Assembly: GCA_044221445.1 (NCBI GenBank)
Contig: JBGAPF010000022.1
Location: 1 to 41,594, forward strand
DNA: 41,594 nucleotides
DNA from: JBDHTS01 sp044221445
GTDB taxonomy: Bacteria; Pseudomonadota; Alphaproteobacteria; Micavibrionales; Micavibrionaceae
Reading direction: 5' to 3'
Position 1 is the stretch's first letter, and every line of letters begins with the position of its first letter. Positions 8,027 through 16,901 of this stretch are shown here, piece by piece. A program made the translations under genes and the position numbers. The notes under the pieces were generated by a model that made no database searches, had not been told where the DNA came from, and saw only the letters and a program-made list of their open reading frames with translations.

Positions 8027-9252
8027 TGTTGCCGTCCTCTCACTTTGGCATGGTTTTTCAGCCGGACGGCGTTGATGCGGATAAATCCTGCAGCGTCCTG
8101 CTGGTCGTAGCCGCCCGCCTCGTCCATGCTGGATTGTTTCGGGTCGTAGAGAGCAACAGGAGAAGTGCGTGATACGGCATAGGCGTGACCCTTGAACAGC
8201 TGCATTTCCACCGTGCCGTCAATGCCTTCCTGGGAAGCGTCAATGCATTTCAGCAGAAACGCAAATTCGGGTGAGAACCAGAAACCGTTATAAATCAGCT
8301 CCGCCATCTTCAGCGACAGCTGGTCGCGGATCTTCATCACCTCACGGTCCATGACCAGTCCTTCGATGTCGCGATGCGCGTTCAGCAGGACGGTGCCGCC
8401 AGGGGTTTCATAAACGCCCCGCGACTTGATGCCGACGAAACGGTTTTCCACCATGTCGAGGCGACCGATGCCATGTTTCGACCCCAGTTCGTTCATATAC
8501 TGGAACAGAGGCAGGGATTTAGTCTCTGTCCGGCCTCCCGCCCTGTTTTCAATTTTAACAGGAACCCCGTTTTTGAACGTGATCGCGACCAGGTCGGGCG
8601 TATCGGGCGTATCCAGCAGCGTCGTGGTCCTGGAATACACATCCTCGGCCGCCGCCATGCCGGGATCTTCAAGAATTCCAGCTTCGTGGCTGATATGTAG
8701 CAGATTGTCGTCTTCCGAATACGGCTTGGCGCGGCTGGCCTTGATCGGGATGCCATGCTGTTCCGAATACTGGATCATGTCCGTGCGGCCGCGGAAGCGG
8801 TTCAGGAAATCCGGCATCTTCCACGGCGCAATCACCTTGATGTCGGGCTTCAGGGCGTAATAGCCCAGTTCGAACCGCACCTGGTCGTTGCCCTTGCCGG
8901 TCGCGCCATGGGCGACGTACTGAGCGTTTTCCTTTATGGCGATCTCGATCTGGCGTTTGGCGATAATGGGCCGGGCAACCGACGTGCCGAGCAGATAACG
9001 CCCTTCATATACCGCGTTGGCCTTGAAGGTTGGAAAGATATAATCGGTGACGAATTCCTCTTTCAAATTTTCGACATAGACTTTCGACGCGCCGACCTTC
9101 AGCGCCTTTTCCTTTACCGCCGCGAAATCCTCTTCCTGCCCAACATCGGCGATATAGGCAATGACGTCATATCCTTCCTCGATCAGCCATTTCAGGATAA
9201 CGGAAGTATCGAGGCCGCCCGAATAGGCAAGAACGACTTTTTCCTTGATCAT
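8023..9252 (-). CDS. argG: Argininosuccinate synthase
   Basis: 409-residue ATP-dependent ligase joining citrulline and aspartate. The PP-loop AYSGGLDTS is at residues 9-17, and the ATP/aspartate-binding GATGKGNDQVRFEL is present. An AGGAA site sits upstream of the ATG; argF ends four bases before it. Internal segments (APWKMPDFLNRFRGRTDM, DNLLHISHEAGILEDP) resemble the eukaryotic and Bacteroidota-like form of the enzyme more than the usual alphaproteobacterial one, which reads APWREWDL... at this place. This is a remembered comparison and suggests the gene was acquired. Function is not in doubt. Confidence 0.96.
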   Translation of the reverse strand: MIKEKVVLAYSGGLDTSVILKWLIEEGYDVIAYIADVGQEEDFAAVKEKALKVGASKVYVENLKEEFVTDYIFPTFKANAVYEGRYLLGTSVARPIIAKRQIEIAIKENAQYVAHGATGKGNDQVRFELGYYALKPDIKVIAPWKMPDFLNRFRGRTDMIQYSEQHGIPIKASRAKPYSEDDNLLHISHEAGILEDPGMAAAEDVYSRTTTLLDTPDTPDLVAITFKNGVPVKIENRAGGRTETKSLPLFQYMNELGSKHGIGRLDMVENRFVGIKSRGVYETPGGTVLLNAHRDIEGLVMDREVMKIRDQLSLKMAELIYNGFWFSPEFAFLLKCIDASQEGIDGTVEMQLFKGHAYAVSRTSPVALYDPKQSSMDEAGGYDQQDAAGFIRINAVRLKNHAKVRGRQQ

Positions 9253-9256
9253 GTTT

Positions 9257-10171
9257 TCAATTCCTGTCGTTGATGGTTACGTCGGCATTTTCAAGGCACC
9301 AGGCAAGAATGGCCTTCTGCGCGTGCAGGCGGTTTTCGGCTTCGTCGTAGATCACACATGTGGTCGTATTCAGCACATCGTCCATCACTTCCTCGCCGCG
9401 ATGGATCGGCATGCAGTGCATGAAGATCGCGTGATCCTTTGCCTGCGCCATAAGAACGGGCGTTACCTGGAAGGGACGGAACAAGTTCATCGGCTTTTCC
9501 GCCTGCCCCATCGAAAACCAGGTGTCTGTGACGATGACGTCGGCGTCCTTCGCCGCAGCCATCGCATCGGATGTGACGGTCACATGCGGGTAGTCCTTTT
9601 CATTCCCGATCAAGCTTTCCGGCACTGCACAGACAAGCTGGAAATCCCATATCTTCGCGGCATGCGCCCAGCTGCGCGCCACATTATTGAAATCGCCGAA
9701 CCAAGCTGCCTTTAGGCCCTGCAGTTTCCCGAGCTTTTCCTCGACGGTCATCATGTCAGCCATGATCTGGCAGGGATGCGACCAGTCGGTCAGGCCGTTG
9801 ATGACGGGAATGCTGGTGTAGCGGGCCAGTTCGCGCAGTGTTTCATGGCTGCTCATGCGGATCATGACGGCGTCGACGTAGCGGGACAGGACCTGCGCCG
9901 TATCCTCCACGCTCTCTGCCCCGGAAATCTGCATTTCCTCCATGTTCATGACGATGGTGTGGCCGCCCAGTTGTTTCATCGCGACCTCGAAGCTCATCCG
10001 TGTGCGGGTCGAGCGCTTGTCGAACACCATGGCGAGAGTCAGGCCTGAAAACAGCTGCGGCGGCGCGAACTTACGCGCCTTCAGATCGTGCGCATGGGCC
10101 AAGATGGCCTTCAGCGTATCGGGCGGGATGTCAGGCAAGTCGAGAAAATGGCGGATCGAATGGTCGGTCAT
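9257..10171 (-). CDS. argF: Ornithine carbamoyltransferase
   Basis: 304-residue carbamoyltransferase making citrulline from ornithine and carbamoyl phosphate. The carbamoyl-phosphate site STRTR is at 54-58. HPCQIMADM and the ornithine-loop motif HCMP (HCLP in most relatives) are also seen. It is the first gene of the argF-argG-argC-argH unit on the reverse strand. No acetyl-cycle genes (argA, argB, argD, argJ) are in the window. The 328-base gap upstream separates it from the end of the his operon, and both run in the same direction, so readthrough from his into arg is possible. No clear terminator is seen in the gap. Confidence 0.95.
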   Translation of the reverse strand: MTDHSIRHFLDLPDIPPDTLKAILAHAHDLKARKFAPPQLFSGLTLAMVFDKRSTRTRMSFEVAMKQLGGHTIVMNMEEMQISGAESVEDTAQVLSRYVDAVMIRMSSHETLRELARYTSIPVINGLTDWSHPCQIMADMMTVEEKLGKLQGLKAAWFGDFNNVARSWAHAAKIWDFQLVCAVPESLIGNEKDYPHVTVTSDAMAAAKDADVIVTDTWFSMGQAEKPMNLFRPFQVTPVLMAQAKDHAIFMHCMPIHRGEEVMDDVLNTTTCVIYDEAENRLHAQKAILAWCLENADVTINDRN

Positions 10172-10499
10172 TGTCGTTCAAGTCCTGTATTTTTAGCAAA
10201 ACCGGAAACACGCGATAAATTGTCGCGCGGAATACGATCATCGGTCTGCCGGGGACTTTAAACGGAAACGCAAAAGACTTTGAAACAGACGGATGATCAG
10301 TCTGTTCGTCGCGAAGGAATATGGCGGTGCATTTGCATCATGTTTTAGGAAAAGCACGGATTGATGTGGCGCGTCAATAAATTTCGCAAGCGGCCCTCAC
10401 CCTGAAACGCCTCAAGAGACGTTTCGGCCTCTCCCCTAAGGAGGGTAAAAAATGGAGTTGGCGCTTAATCCTTCGTCTTTCCCTTTGGGTGACGGTTTC
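10172..10499. other. Intergenic region between hisIE and argF
   Basis: 328 bases without a convincing gene. It contains the near-palindrome listed separately and a short polypurine/polypyrimidine patch (CCTCTCCCC ... GGAGGG). It must hold the argF promoter if arg is not read from the his operon, but I cannot assign -35/-10 boxes with confidence. Confidence 0.5.
10404..10425. repeat. Palindromic intergenic element (REP-like, single copy here)
   Basis: A 22-base near-perfect palindrome: GAAACG / CGTTTC outer arms and CTC / GAG inner arms, one mismatch, AA centre. It is flanked by CCCTCACCCT and CGGCCTCTCCCC. The shape is that of a dispersed palindromic repeat or RNA hairpin. It has no T run, so it is not a classical terminator. 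Only this copy was noticed in the window. Confidence 0.4.
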
Positions 10500-11111
10500 T
10501 TAGCCCTTGTGCCGCGCCTCCAGCATATCCGCGATATCGCGCAGGGACAGATCTTTCGCCTTCAGCAGGATCATGAGGTGGAACAACAGGTCGGCGGCTT
10601 CGTTCTTGAGGTCGCTTTCGGAGAGGGCGACTGCGGCGAGCGCGGTTTCGACGCCCTCCTCGCCCACTTTCTGTGCAATCTTGTCTATGCTTTTCCCAAG
10701 CAATCTGGCGACATAGCTGGTATCGGGCGCGGCGTTCGCGCGCGTGTCAATCACTGTCTCTAACGTACCGAGAAACCCTAAGTCCGGCCTATGACGGTCG
10801 CCGAAACATGTTTCTGTGCCGTTGTGGCAGGCCGGCCCCTGCGGCCTGGCCTGAACGAGCAGTGTGTCGTTGTCGCAATCGGACTGAATTGTTTCCAGCA
10901 GGAGGAAATGCCCCGAGGTTTCACCCTTGGTCCACAACCGCTGTTTCGTGCGGCTGAAAAACGTCACCTTGCCCGTTTCAATCGTGTGATCCAGCGCGGC
11001 CCGGTTCATGTAACCGAGCATCAGGACGCGGGCGGTCGCCGCGTCCTGTACGATCGCGGGCACAAATCCCCCGCCTTTTTCCCAGTCGACCGCTTCCGCA
11101 ATATTTTTCAT
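10500..11111 (-). CDS. hisIE: Bifunctional phosphoribosyl-AMP cyclohydrolase / phosphoribosyl-ATP pyrophosphatase
   Basis: 203-residue fusion catalysing steps 2 and 3 of histidine synthesis. Residues 1 to about 110 are the HisI cyclohydrolase domain, with LMLGYMN, FFSRTKQRLWTKGETSG and the zinc-site Asp and Cys region CDNDTLL...ACHNGTETCF. About 115-203 are the HisE pyrophosphatase, with KVGEEGVETALAA and ESDLKNEAADLLFHL. The fusion is normal in enterobacteria; alphaproteobacteria usually keep hisI and hisE apart. It overlaps hisF by four bases and is the last gene of the operon. Confidence 0.95.
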   Translation of the reverse strand: MKNIAEAVDWEKGGGFVPAIVQDAATARVLMLGYMNRAALDHTIETGKVTFFSRTKQRLWTKGETSGHFLLLETIQSDCDNDTLLVQARPQGPACHNGTETCFGDRHRPDLGFLGTLETVIDTRANAAPDTSYVARLLGKSIDKIAQKVGEEGVETALAAVALSESDLKNEAADLLFHLMILLKAKDLSLRDIADMLEARHKG

Positions 11112-11878
11112 GGCCTGATCTCCACGCCTTCGCTAATTAGATATTTTTTGAGATCCGGCACGGGGATATCGCCGGAATGAAACACGCTGGCCGCCAGCGC
11201 GCCGTCCACCTTGGCCTGCATGAAGACATCCCGGAAATGATCCATGCCGCCTGCGCCGCCCGAGGCGATGAGAGGGATGGAAACCGCCTGCCGTACAGCG
11301 CGCAGCTGCTCAACATCATATCCCCGTCGTACACCATCGCGGTTCATGCAGTTGACGACGATTTCACCGGCACCCAGGCGCTGCGCTTCCTTTGCCCAGG
11401 CCACCGTATCGCGTTTGGACCGGATCGTTTTCTTTTCATCGCCCGTATATTGATAGACACGGTAATCACCGCTCTCTTCCGTACGGCTGTCGATGCCGAC
11501 GACGACGCATTGCGTGCCGAAAGCCTCGGCCAGTTGGGTAATGAAGCCGGGCCGTTCCAGCGCGGGGGAATTGACAGATATCTTGTCCGCGCCGCTGTTC
11601 AGGATACGGCGCGCGTCGTCCACGCTGCGGATGCCGCCGGCGACGCAGAAAGGAATATCGATGATCCGGGCAATGCTTTCAATCCAGCCCTTATTCACCA
11701 CGCGCCCGTCCCCGCTTGCCGTGATGTCGTAGAATACCAGCTCATCCGCGCCTTCGCCGCTGTAGCGCCGCGCCAGTTCCAGAATGTCCCCGACGACTTT
11801 ATGGTCGCGGAACTGCACGCCCTTGACCACCACGCCGTCACGGACATCGAGACAGGGAATGATGCGCCGCGCCAGCAT
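11108..11878 (-). CDS. hisF: Imidazole glycerol-phosphate synthase, cyclase subunit
   Basis: 256-residue (beta/alpha)8 barrel. With the HisH glutaminase it turns PRFAR and ammonia into IGP and AICAR. Seen are the start MLARRIIPCLDVRDG, with the catalytic Asp in CLDV, then DELVFYDITAS and VVVGIDSR with the second catalytic Asp-region, and SGGAGGMDHF. Wording such as DELVFYDITAS and NQDG-like NRDGVRRGYD matches the enterobacterial HisF type more than the usual alphaproteobacterial one. The start shares one base with the hisA stop (TGATG), and the stop overlaps the hisIE start (ATGA). Confidence 0.96.
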   Translation of the reverse strand: MLARRIIPCLDVRDGVVVKGVQFRDHKVVGDILELARRYSGEGADELVFYDITASGDGRVVNKGWIESIARIIDIPFCVAGGIRSVDDARRILNSGADKISVNSPALERPGFITQLAEAFGTQCVVVGIDSRTEESGDYRVYQYTGDEKKTIRSKRDTVAWAKEAQRLGAGEIVVNCMNRDGVRRGYDVEQLRAVRQAVSIPLIASGGAGGMDHFRDVFMQAKVDGALAASVFHSGDIPVPDLKKYLISEGVEIRP

Positions 11879-12609
11879 CAGGCCACCGCCTTCAAGGCGT
11901 CATCTAGGCCGAAGCGCCCTTCATAAAGCGCCTTGCCGACCACCGCGCCTGCCACTCCGGTTTCTTTCAGAGCGTTCAGATCGCCAAGGCTGGAAACCCC
12001 GCCAGACGCCTGGAAAGCGAAACCGGGCGCCTGAAGGCATAAATCTTTATACAAGGCGGTATTCGGCCCTGCCAGCAGGCCATCCTTGGAAATATCCGTG
12101 CATAATATGTGGCGGGCTTTGCCATCGTATATGTTCAACACGTTTCCGATGCTTTGCGTCGACGTTTCCTGCCATCCCGCCGTTGCGATGAAAAACCCTT
12201 TCTCGAAATCGCCGCGCACGTCGAGCGCCAACACGATTTTTTCCGCCCCATGTTCTTTCAGCAGAGCCTTGACCAATTCCGGTTCGCGTATGCATAGGCT
12301 GCCGATGATGACCCTAGAAGCCCCGCAATCGAGAAGATCCTGGACGTCTCTGGCGCTGCGCACCCCTCCGCCGGTCTGAATATTCAGGGATGTGCCGGAC
12401 GCAAGGGCAGCGATAATTTTACTTTGCCGCCTGGCCGGATCTTTGGCGCCGTCGAGATCGACCACATGCAGCCAGCGCGCGCCTGCGCGTTCATAGGATC
12501 GCGCGACCTCAAGCGGCTTGGCTGCATAATTGGTCCGCGCATTGAAATCGCCCTCGCTCAGGCGTACACACCCACCATCCATAAGGTCTATTGCGGGATA
12601 AAGCTCCAT
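11878..12609 (-). CDS. hisA: ProFAR isomerase (HisA)
   Basis: 243-residue (beta/alpha)8 barrel performing the Amadori rearrangement of ProFAR to PRFAR. The N-terminal catalytic Asp is in YPAIDLMDG and the phosphate loops are TGGGVRS and SGGVSSL. CTDISKDGLLAGPN carries the second catalytic Asp and is close to the enterobacterial CTDISRDGTLAGSN. Length is normal. The ATG shares its first base with the hisH TAA stop, and the stop overlaps the hisF ATG by one base, so translation is coupled on both sides. Confidence 0.95.
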   Translation of the reverse strand: MELYPAIDLMDGGCVRLSEGDFNARTNYAAKPLEVARSYERAGARWLHVVDLDGAKDPARRQSKIIAALASGTSLNIQTGGGVRSARDVQDLLDCGASRVIIGSLCIREPELVKALLKEHGAEKIVLALDVRGDFEKGFFIATAGWQETSTQSIGNVLNIYDGKARHILCTDISKDGLLAGPNTALYKDLCLQAPGFAFQASGGVSSLGDLNALKETGVAGAVVGKALYEGRFGLDDALKAVA

Positions 12610-13190
12610 TACAGCTCCATAAAATTCTGCAGGATCGCAGCGCCCGTCTTGCCCGAACGTTCGGGGTGGAACTGGCAGCCGAAGACGTTATCCCGATTGA
12701 TGACGCTTGAAAACGATGTGCCGTATTCCGTTTTTGCCACGGTAAAATCGCCCACCGGCGCGTTATAGCTGTGGACGAAATAGACATAAGATTTCGCATC
12801 CAGCCCCTTCAGCAGTGAATGATCGCGGACGATGTCCAACGTGTTCCATCCCATATGGGGCACAGGAAGATCGCCCTGGAACTTGCGCACTTTTTCAGGC
12901 ACAAGGCCGAGCATCTCTACCTCTCCTTCCGCGGACCAGTCGAACAGCAGCTGCATGCCAAGACAGATCCCAAGAACTGGCTGGGTAAGGGATCGAAGGC
13001 ATTCCACAAGCCCGCCGCCGCGCAGGATTTTCATCGCCGTCCCTGCCGCGCCGACGCCGGGGAGAATGACATGGGACGCCTTGCGGATGACATCCGGGTC
13101 GCCGGTGAAAACGAACGGCCTGCCGACACGCTCGACGGCGAACATTACGGAAGCGAGATTGGCCCCGCCACTGTCGACGATCGCGATCAC
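12609..13190 (-). CDS. hisH: Imidazole glycerol-phosphate synthase, glutamine amidotransferase subunit
   Basis: 193-residue class I glutaminase that feeds ammonia to HisF. The nucleophile elbow is GICLGMQLLF with the catalytic Cys; the His-Glu pair is in QFHPERSGKTGA; the oxyanion strand is PGVGAAGTAM. The start is a GTG at 13190 that overlaps the hisC::hisB stop by four bases (GTGA); this overlap fixes the start, with the protein beginning MIAIVDSGGANLASV. The ANLxSV opening and HPERSG ending match the enterobacterial type. Confidence 0.94.
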   Translation of the reverse strand: MIAIVDSGGANLASVMFAVERVGRPFVFTGDPDVIRKASHVILPGVGAAGTAMKILRGGGLVECLRSLTQPVLGICLGMQLLFDWSAEGEVEMLGLVPEKVRKFQGDLPVPHMGWNTLDIVRDHSLLKGLDAKSYVYFVHSYNAPVGDFTVAKTEYGTSFSSVINRDNVFGCQFHPERSGKTGAAILQNFMEL

Positions 13191-14836
13191 AGCACGCCTT
13201 TCGTGGAGGGCAATGTATTGCCCTCTACCTTGATGGCCTGCCGCAATGCGCGCCCGAACGCCTTGAAACAGGCCTCGACCATATGATGCGCATTTTCTCC
13301 GGTTACGGACAGATGGATCGTCGCCTGCATGTTTTCGGCCAGTGAACGGAACACATGGGCCACCATATCGGTCGGCATGTCGCCGACTTTGCTCTCGGGG
13401 AACACACCGTCGAATTTGAAGAAGGCGCGCCCGCTCAGGTCGATCACCGCCTGCCCCAGCGATTCATCCATCGGCAGCGTAAAACCATAACGCCCTATCC
13501 CCACCTTATCGCCAAGGGCTGCTTTGAGGGCCTGACCCAGCGCGATGGCGCAGTCCTCAATGGTATGATGCGCATCGATATGAAGATCGCCAACGCATTC
13601 CATGGTCATGGAAAAGCCCCCATGACGCGCGATCTGCTCCAGCATATGGTCGTAAAACCCTACGCCGGTATGAATATGTACGGGATCGGTATGATCCAGG
13701 TCGACAGAAACATGAATCGCAGTTTCCTTGGTCCGGCGCGTTACAGAAACCGTGCGCCCCTTCGGTCTTTCAATCATTGTTCCGGTTTTCAGGAGATGGA
13801 GCAGCGCTTCAATTTGCTCCTGCGTACCCATGGAAATGCGGATGCAGTGATCGAGACCAGGCTGATGCGACTGGTCGCGCAGGATAAAGCCGTTGGCGCG
13901 GCATAGCGCCATCACATCCTTGGCGTCCTGAAAACGCGCCAAAACGAAATTGGCATCCGAAGGAAAGACCGTTTGGACCGCAGGAAGATCTTTCAGCTTC
14001 TGCATGAACCAGTCGCGTGTTGCCATCACCTCTTTACGTTTCAAAGCCAGCCGCTCACGGTTCGCCGCTTCCAGCGTCTTTAACACGGTCTCGACCACAG
14101 GCACGGGCAAAGGATAAGGCGCGAGAATTTTACCGCACACCGCGATCACTTCAGGATGCGCGATCAGGACGCCGCAGCGTACCCCGGCCAGCGCATAGGC
14201 TTTGGAAAGCGTGCGCAGAACAGCCAGGTTTCCATAGCATCCAAGCATGGCCGCACAGGTTTTAGCGCCGGAAAACTCAATATAGGCTTCATCCACCACG
14301 ACCAGCGCCTTATCCGCCAGCGCTTTACAGATATCTTCAATCGCATCGCGGTCGAGCAGGTTGGCGGTCGGGTTGTTGGGCGAACAGAGGAAAACGATTT
14401 TCGTGCCTGCATCGACCGCTTTTATAATTGCATCAGCATCAACTTTAAACCCTTCATCCAAAGGGACCGTTTTGACGCCTGCATCTTGCAACCGGGCTGA
14501 TTGCGCATACATGGGAAAAGCCGGCGGGCATATGATGATATTATCGTGTCCAGGTTCGCAAAACGCGCGGATCAGCAGATCTATCGCCTCGTCCGCGCCG
14601 CGCGAAACCAGAAGATATTTTTCCTCGACACCGTATAAACCCGCAAGCGCCGCCATAAGCTCAGGCGGCTGCTGCGGCGCGTAGCGGGCATAGTTCTTGA
14701 CGCCGATCAACGGCTCGCACGGCATCTCGTTGGCGTCCAGAAAAACCGTGCTTCCGTCCATATTCGCAAGCGAGCGCGCGGAAGAATAGGCTTTCATTTC
14801 CATGATGGCCGGACGGGCGCGCTTGATAATGCTCAT
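13187..14836 (-). CDS. hisC-hisB: Histidinol-phosphate aminotransferase fused to imidazoleglycerol-phosphate dehydratase
   Basis: 549-residue two-domain protein in one uninterrupted frame. Residues 1 to about 352 are HisC, a PLP aminotransferase: LLVSRGADEAIDLLIRAF, CSPNNPT (151-157) and PLP lysine K212 in LRTLSKAYALAGVRCG. It closes with ILRDQSHQPGLDHCIRISMG. About 354-549 are HisB dehydratase with its manganese-binding histidine clusters: VGFYDHMLEQIARHGG (392-407), DAHHTIEDCAIALG (421-434) and HHMVEACFKAFGRAL (517-531). There is almost no linker. In E. coli HisB is instead fused to a HAD histidinol phosphatase. An internal ATG at 13777 (M354) could give free HisB, but only a weak, badly spaced GGAA precedes it. 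Neighbours overlap by four bases. Confidence 0.92.
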   Translation of the reverse strand: MSIIKRARPAIMEMKAYSSARSLANMDGSTVFLDANEMPCEPLIGVKNYARYAPQQPPELMAALAGLYGVEEKYLLVSRGADEAIDLLIRAFCEPGHDNIIICPPAFPMYAQSARLQDAGVKTVPLDEGFKVDADAIIKAVDAGTKIVFLCSPNNPTANLLDRDAIEDICKALADKALVVVDEAYIEFSGAKTCAAMLGCYGNLAVLRTLSKAYALAGVRCGVLIAHPEVIAVCGKILAPYPLPVPVVETVLKTLEAANRERLALKRKEVMATRDWFMQKLKDLPAVQTVFPSDANFVLARFQDAKDVMALCRANGFILRDQSHQPGLDHCIRISMGTQEQIEALLHLLKTGTMIERPKGRTVSVTRRTKETAIHVSVDLDHTDPVHIHTGVGFYDHMLEQIARHGGFSMTMECVGDLHIDAHHTIEDCAIALGQALKAALGDKVGIGRYGFTLPMDESLGQAVIDLSGRAFFKFDGVFPESKVGDMPTDMVAHVFRSLAENMQATIHLSVTGENAHHMVEACFKAFGRALRQAIKVEGNTLPSTKGVL

Positions 14837-15618
14837 ATCGTTTTTCCCTGTAGAATATCCAGCGCCTGCCGCAATAATACCGGGTCGCGCGCGGTGATCA
14901 GATCATACGTCCTGTCTTCCGCCGGATCGAATACGAAATCCTTGTAATCCTGTCCATCGGGCATGACGCATCTGGCCCCTGCCGCCCACAATACAGGCAG
15001 CAGGGCCGCAATATCGTGCAGCTTCAGGAAGCATTCAGCGGCAAGATCTGTCGTGCCGTCGGCCACAGAGGCAAAGCCGAGGCAGTTGAGACGCGGCCTT
15101 ATGCCGCCGAATGCGGCGAACATGCCGGCGGCGCCCCGCGCCCATAATGATTGATCGAACATTCCAGGATTGGTGGATGCGGCGACGGCCTGTCCTATCG
15201 GCTTTGCGATTATGGTTTTCGGTTCATCGATGCCGCTCCAGCTTACGCCATTCAGCGTATCGTCGATAATTCCAGCAATGGGCCTGCCCTTATGAAGCAA
15301 TGCGACCAGACCGCCCCATCCGGATTCGAGGGCAAGGAACTCCTTCGTTCCGTCCAGCGGGTCGAGCACCCAGACAAATTCGGCATCGGCCCTGTCGGCC
15401 CCGAATTCCTCTCCTACAATGCCATGATCGGGATATGCCCCGGCAATAAGAGCGCGCAGAGCCTGTTCCGTATCGCGATCGGCGCGGCTGGCTGGCGTAT
15501 CGTCATTCTTGCGGTCGATGCCGATATCCTCGCCCCGTTTATGCGCCTCAAAGGCTGCCAGCAGGATAGCGCGTGCGGCAGGTACGAGGGTTTCCATCAT
15601 GAAGGCTGTATAATCCAT
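14833..15618 (-). CDS. hisN: Histidinol-phosphatase, inositol-monophosphatase family
   Basis: 261-residue Mg2+-dependent phosphatase of the inositol-monophosphatase fold. Metal-site motifs are GEEFG (about 71-75) and WVLDPLDGTKEF. The third site is atypical: LKLHDIAALLPVLWAAGA, where most relatives have a (W/Y)D pair. Its place between hisD and hisC makes histidinol phosphatase the likely role, filling the step that the HAD domain of HisB performs in enterobacteria. It shares one base with the hisD stop (TAATG) and overlaps hisC::hisB by four bases. A 3'(2'),5'-bisphosphatase role cannot be excluded from sequence alone. Confidence 0.87.
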   Translation of the reverse strand: MDYTAFMMETLVPAARAILLAAFEAHKRGEDIGIDRKNDDTPASRADRDTEQALRALIAGAYPDHGIVGEEFGADRADAEFVWVLDPLDGTKEFLALESGWGGLVALLHKGRPIAGIIDDTLNGVSWSGIDEPKTIIAKPIGQAVAASTNPGMFDQSLWARGAAGMFAAFGGIRPRLNCLGFASVADGTTDLAAECFLKLHDIAALLPVLWAAGARCVMPDGQDYKDFVFDPAEDRTYDLITARDPVLLRQALDILQGKTI

Positions 15619-16901
15619 TATGCCGCACCCTTCAGCCGCACAGCAATAGCGCGGGCATGGGCGTCCAGCGTTTCGGCTTCGGCCATGGCCATGACGGCAG
15701 GACCTATAACTTGTAGTCCATCGCGGCTGGCGGATTGCCAGGTGATCGTTTTCTGGAACGCCTCCACCCCCAGACCGCTATAGGCGCGCGCGGCAGCGGC
15801 GGTCGGCAAGACATGGTTCGTGCCGCTGGCATAATCGCCCAGGGATTCAGGCGTGTACAGGCCACAGAAGACCGAGCCCGCGTTGCTAATACTGTTTTTA
15901 AATCTTTCGGCCCCCTCAAAACACAGGATCAGGTGCTCCGGCGCATAAAGATTGGAGATATCTACGGCCTCTTCCAGCGATCCTGCAATAATGGCCAGGC
16001 TGTTTTCAAGAGCCCCGGCCGCAATGTTGCGGCGCGGCAGAAGGGCAAGCTGGCTTTCGACTTCGCTTTTAATGGCCTCGATGGTTTTTGCATCGGTTGC
16101 GACCAGTACGACCTGCGACGCCGCGTCATGCTCCGCCTGCGAGAGCAGATCCGCAGCTGCATAAGCGGGTGGCGTGTCTTCCGTCGCGATGACGAGGACC
16201 TCGGACGGTCCGGCGGGCATATCGATAGACGGCCCGCCCGACTCCTGCGCCACCAGGGTCTTGGCCAGCGTGACGTAAATATTGCCTGGCCCGAAAATCT
16301 TGTTTACGGCGGGCAGGCTTTCCGTGCCATAGGCCAGGCCGGCAATTGCCTGCGCCCCGCCGACACGGGCAATGCGGATAATACCGCATAGTTTCGCCGC
16401 GTACAGAATGGCCGGATGCACCTGGCCCTGACGGCTGCCTGGCGTGCATAATACGCGCAAGGGGTTGCCAGCGATCTGGGACGGCACGCCCAGCATCAGG
16501 ACGGTCGACAGCAGCGGCGCAGTCCCTCCGGGCACATACAGGCCGACGCTGCCTATAGGCATCACCCTGCGCTCGCAGGACAAGCCGGGCATGGTTTCAG
16601 TCGCAAACGCATGATAGCCCTGCCGTTCGTGGAAACGGCGGATATTGGCATAGGCCGCGTCCATGGCATCGCACAGGCCCGGATCGATGGAAGCATCGAT
16701 ATCTTCCACATAAAGCGGATCGGGATCGAAACCGTCGAAGCGTTGCGTATACTCGCGAATGGCTCTATCGCCGCGTGTTTTTACATCGTCGAGGATGGTG
16801 CGCACGGATCTGACAGCGTCGCCTGCCGCGGCAGAAGCCGGACGTTGCAAAACGCGTTGACGTTCCTGTTCCTTCAAATCTTTCCAGATTACCGTTTTCA
16901 T
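15618..16901 (-). CDS. hisD: Histidinol dehydrogenase
   Basis: 427-residue zinc enzyme that oxidises histidinol to histidine in two NAD+-dependent steps. Seen are RGDRAIREYTQRFDG, VPGGTAPLLSTVLMLG, GGAQAIAGLAYGT, FGPGNIYVTLAK, AGPSEVLVIA, DLLSQAEHD (a zinc ligand and catalytic region) and NHVLPT. The first ATG is at 16901; a TTG directly before it is also in frame but the ATG is preferred, and it overlaps the hisG stop by one base (TGATG). The opening KEQERQRVLQRPA recalls the enterobacterial enzyme. The stop overlaps hisN by one base. Confidence 0.95.
   Translation of the reverse strand: MKTVIWKDLKEQERQRVLQRPASAAAGDAVRSVRTILDDVKTRGDRAIREYTQRFDGFDPDPLYVEDIDASIDPGLCDAMDAAYANIRRFHERQGYHAFATETMPGLSCERRVMPIGSVGLYVPGGTAPLLSTVLMLGVPSQIAGNPLRVLCTPGSRQGQVHPAILYAAKLCGIIRIARVGGAQAIAGLAYGTESLPAVNKIFGPGNIYVTLAKTLVAQESGGPSIDMPAGPSEVLVIATEDTPPAYAAADLLSQAEHDAASQVVLVATDAKTIEAIKSEVESQLALLPRRNIAAGALENSLAIIAGSLEEAVDISNLYAPEHLILCFEGAERFKNSISNAGSVFCGLYTPESLGDYASGTNHVLPTAAAARAYSGLGVEAFQKTITWQSASRDGLQVIGPAVMAMAEAETLDAHARAIAVRLKGAA

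Noticed and set aside
10404..10450. Terminator for the his operon
   Set aside because: The palindrome is not followed by a T run on either strand.
11177..11926. 249-codon + strand open frame
   Set aside because: Antisense to hisF, which is unmistakable.
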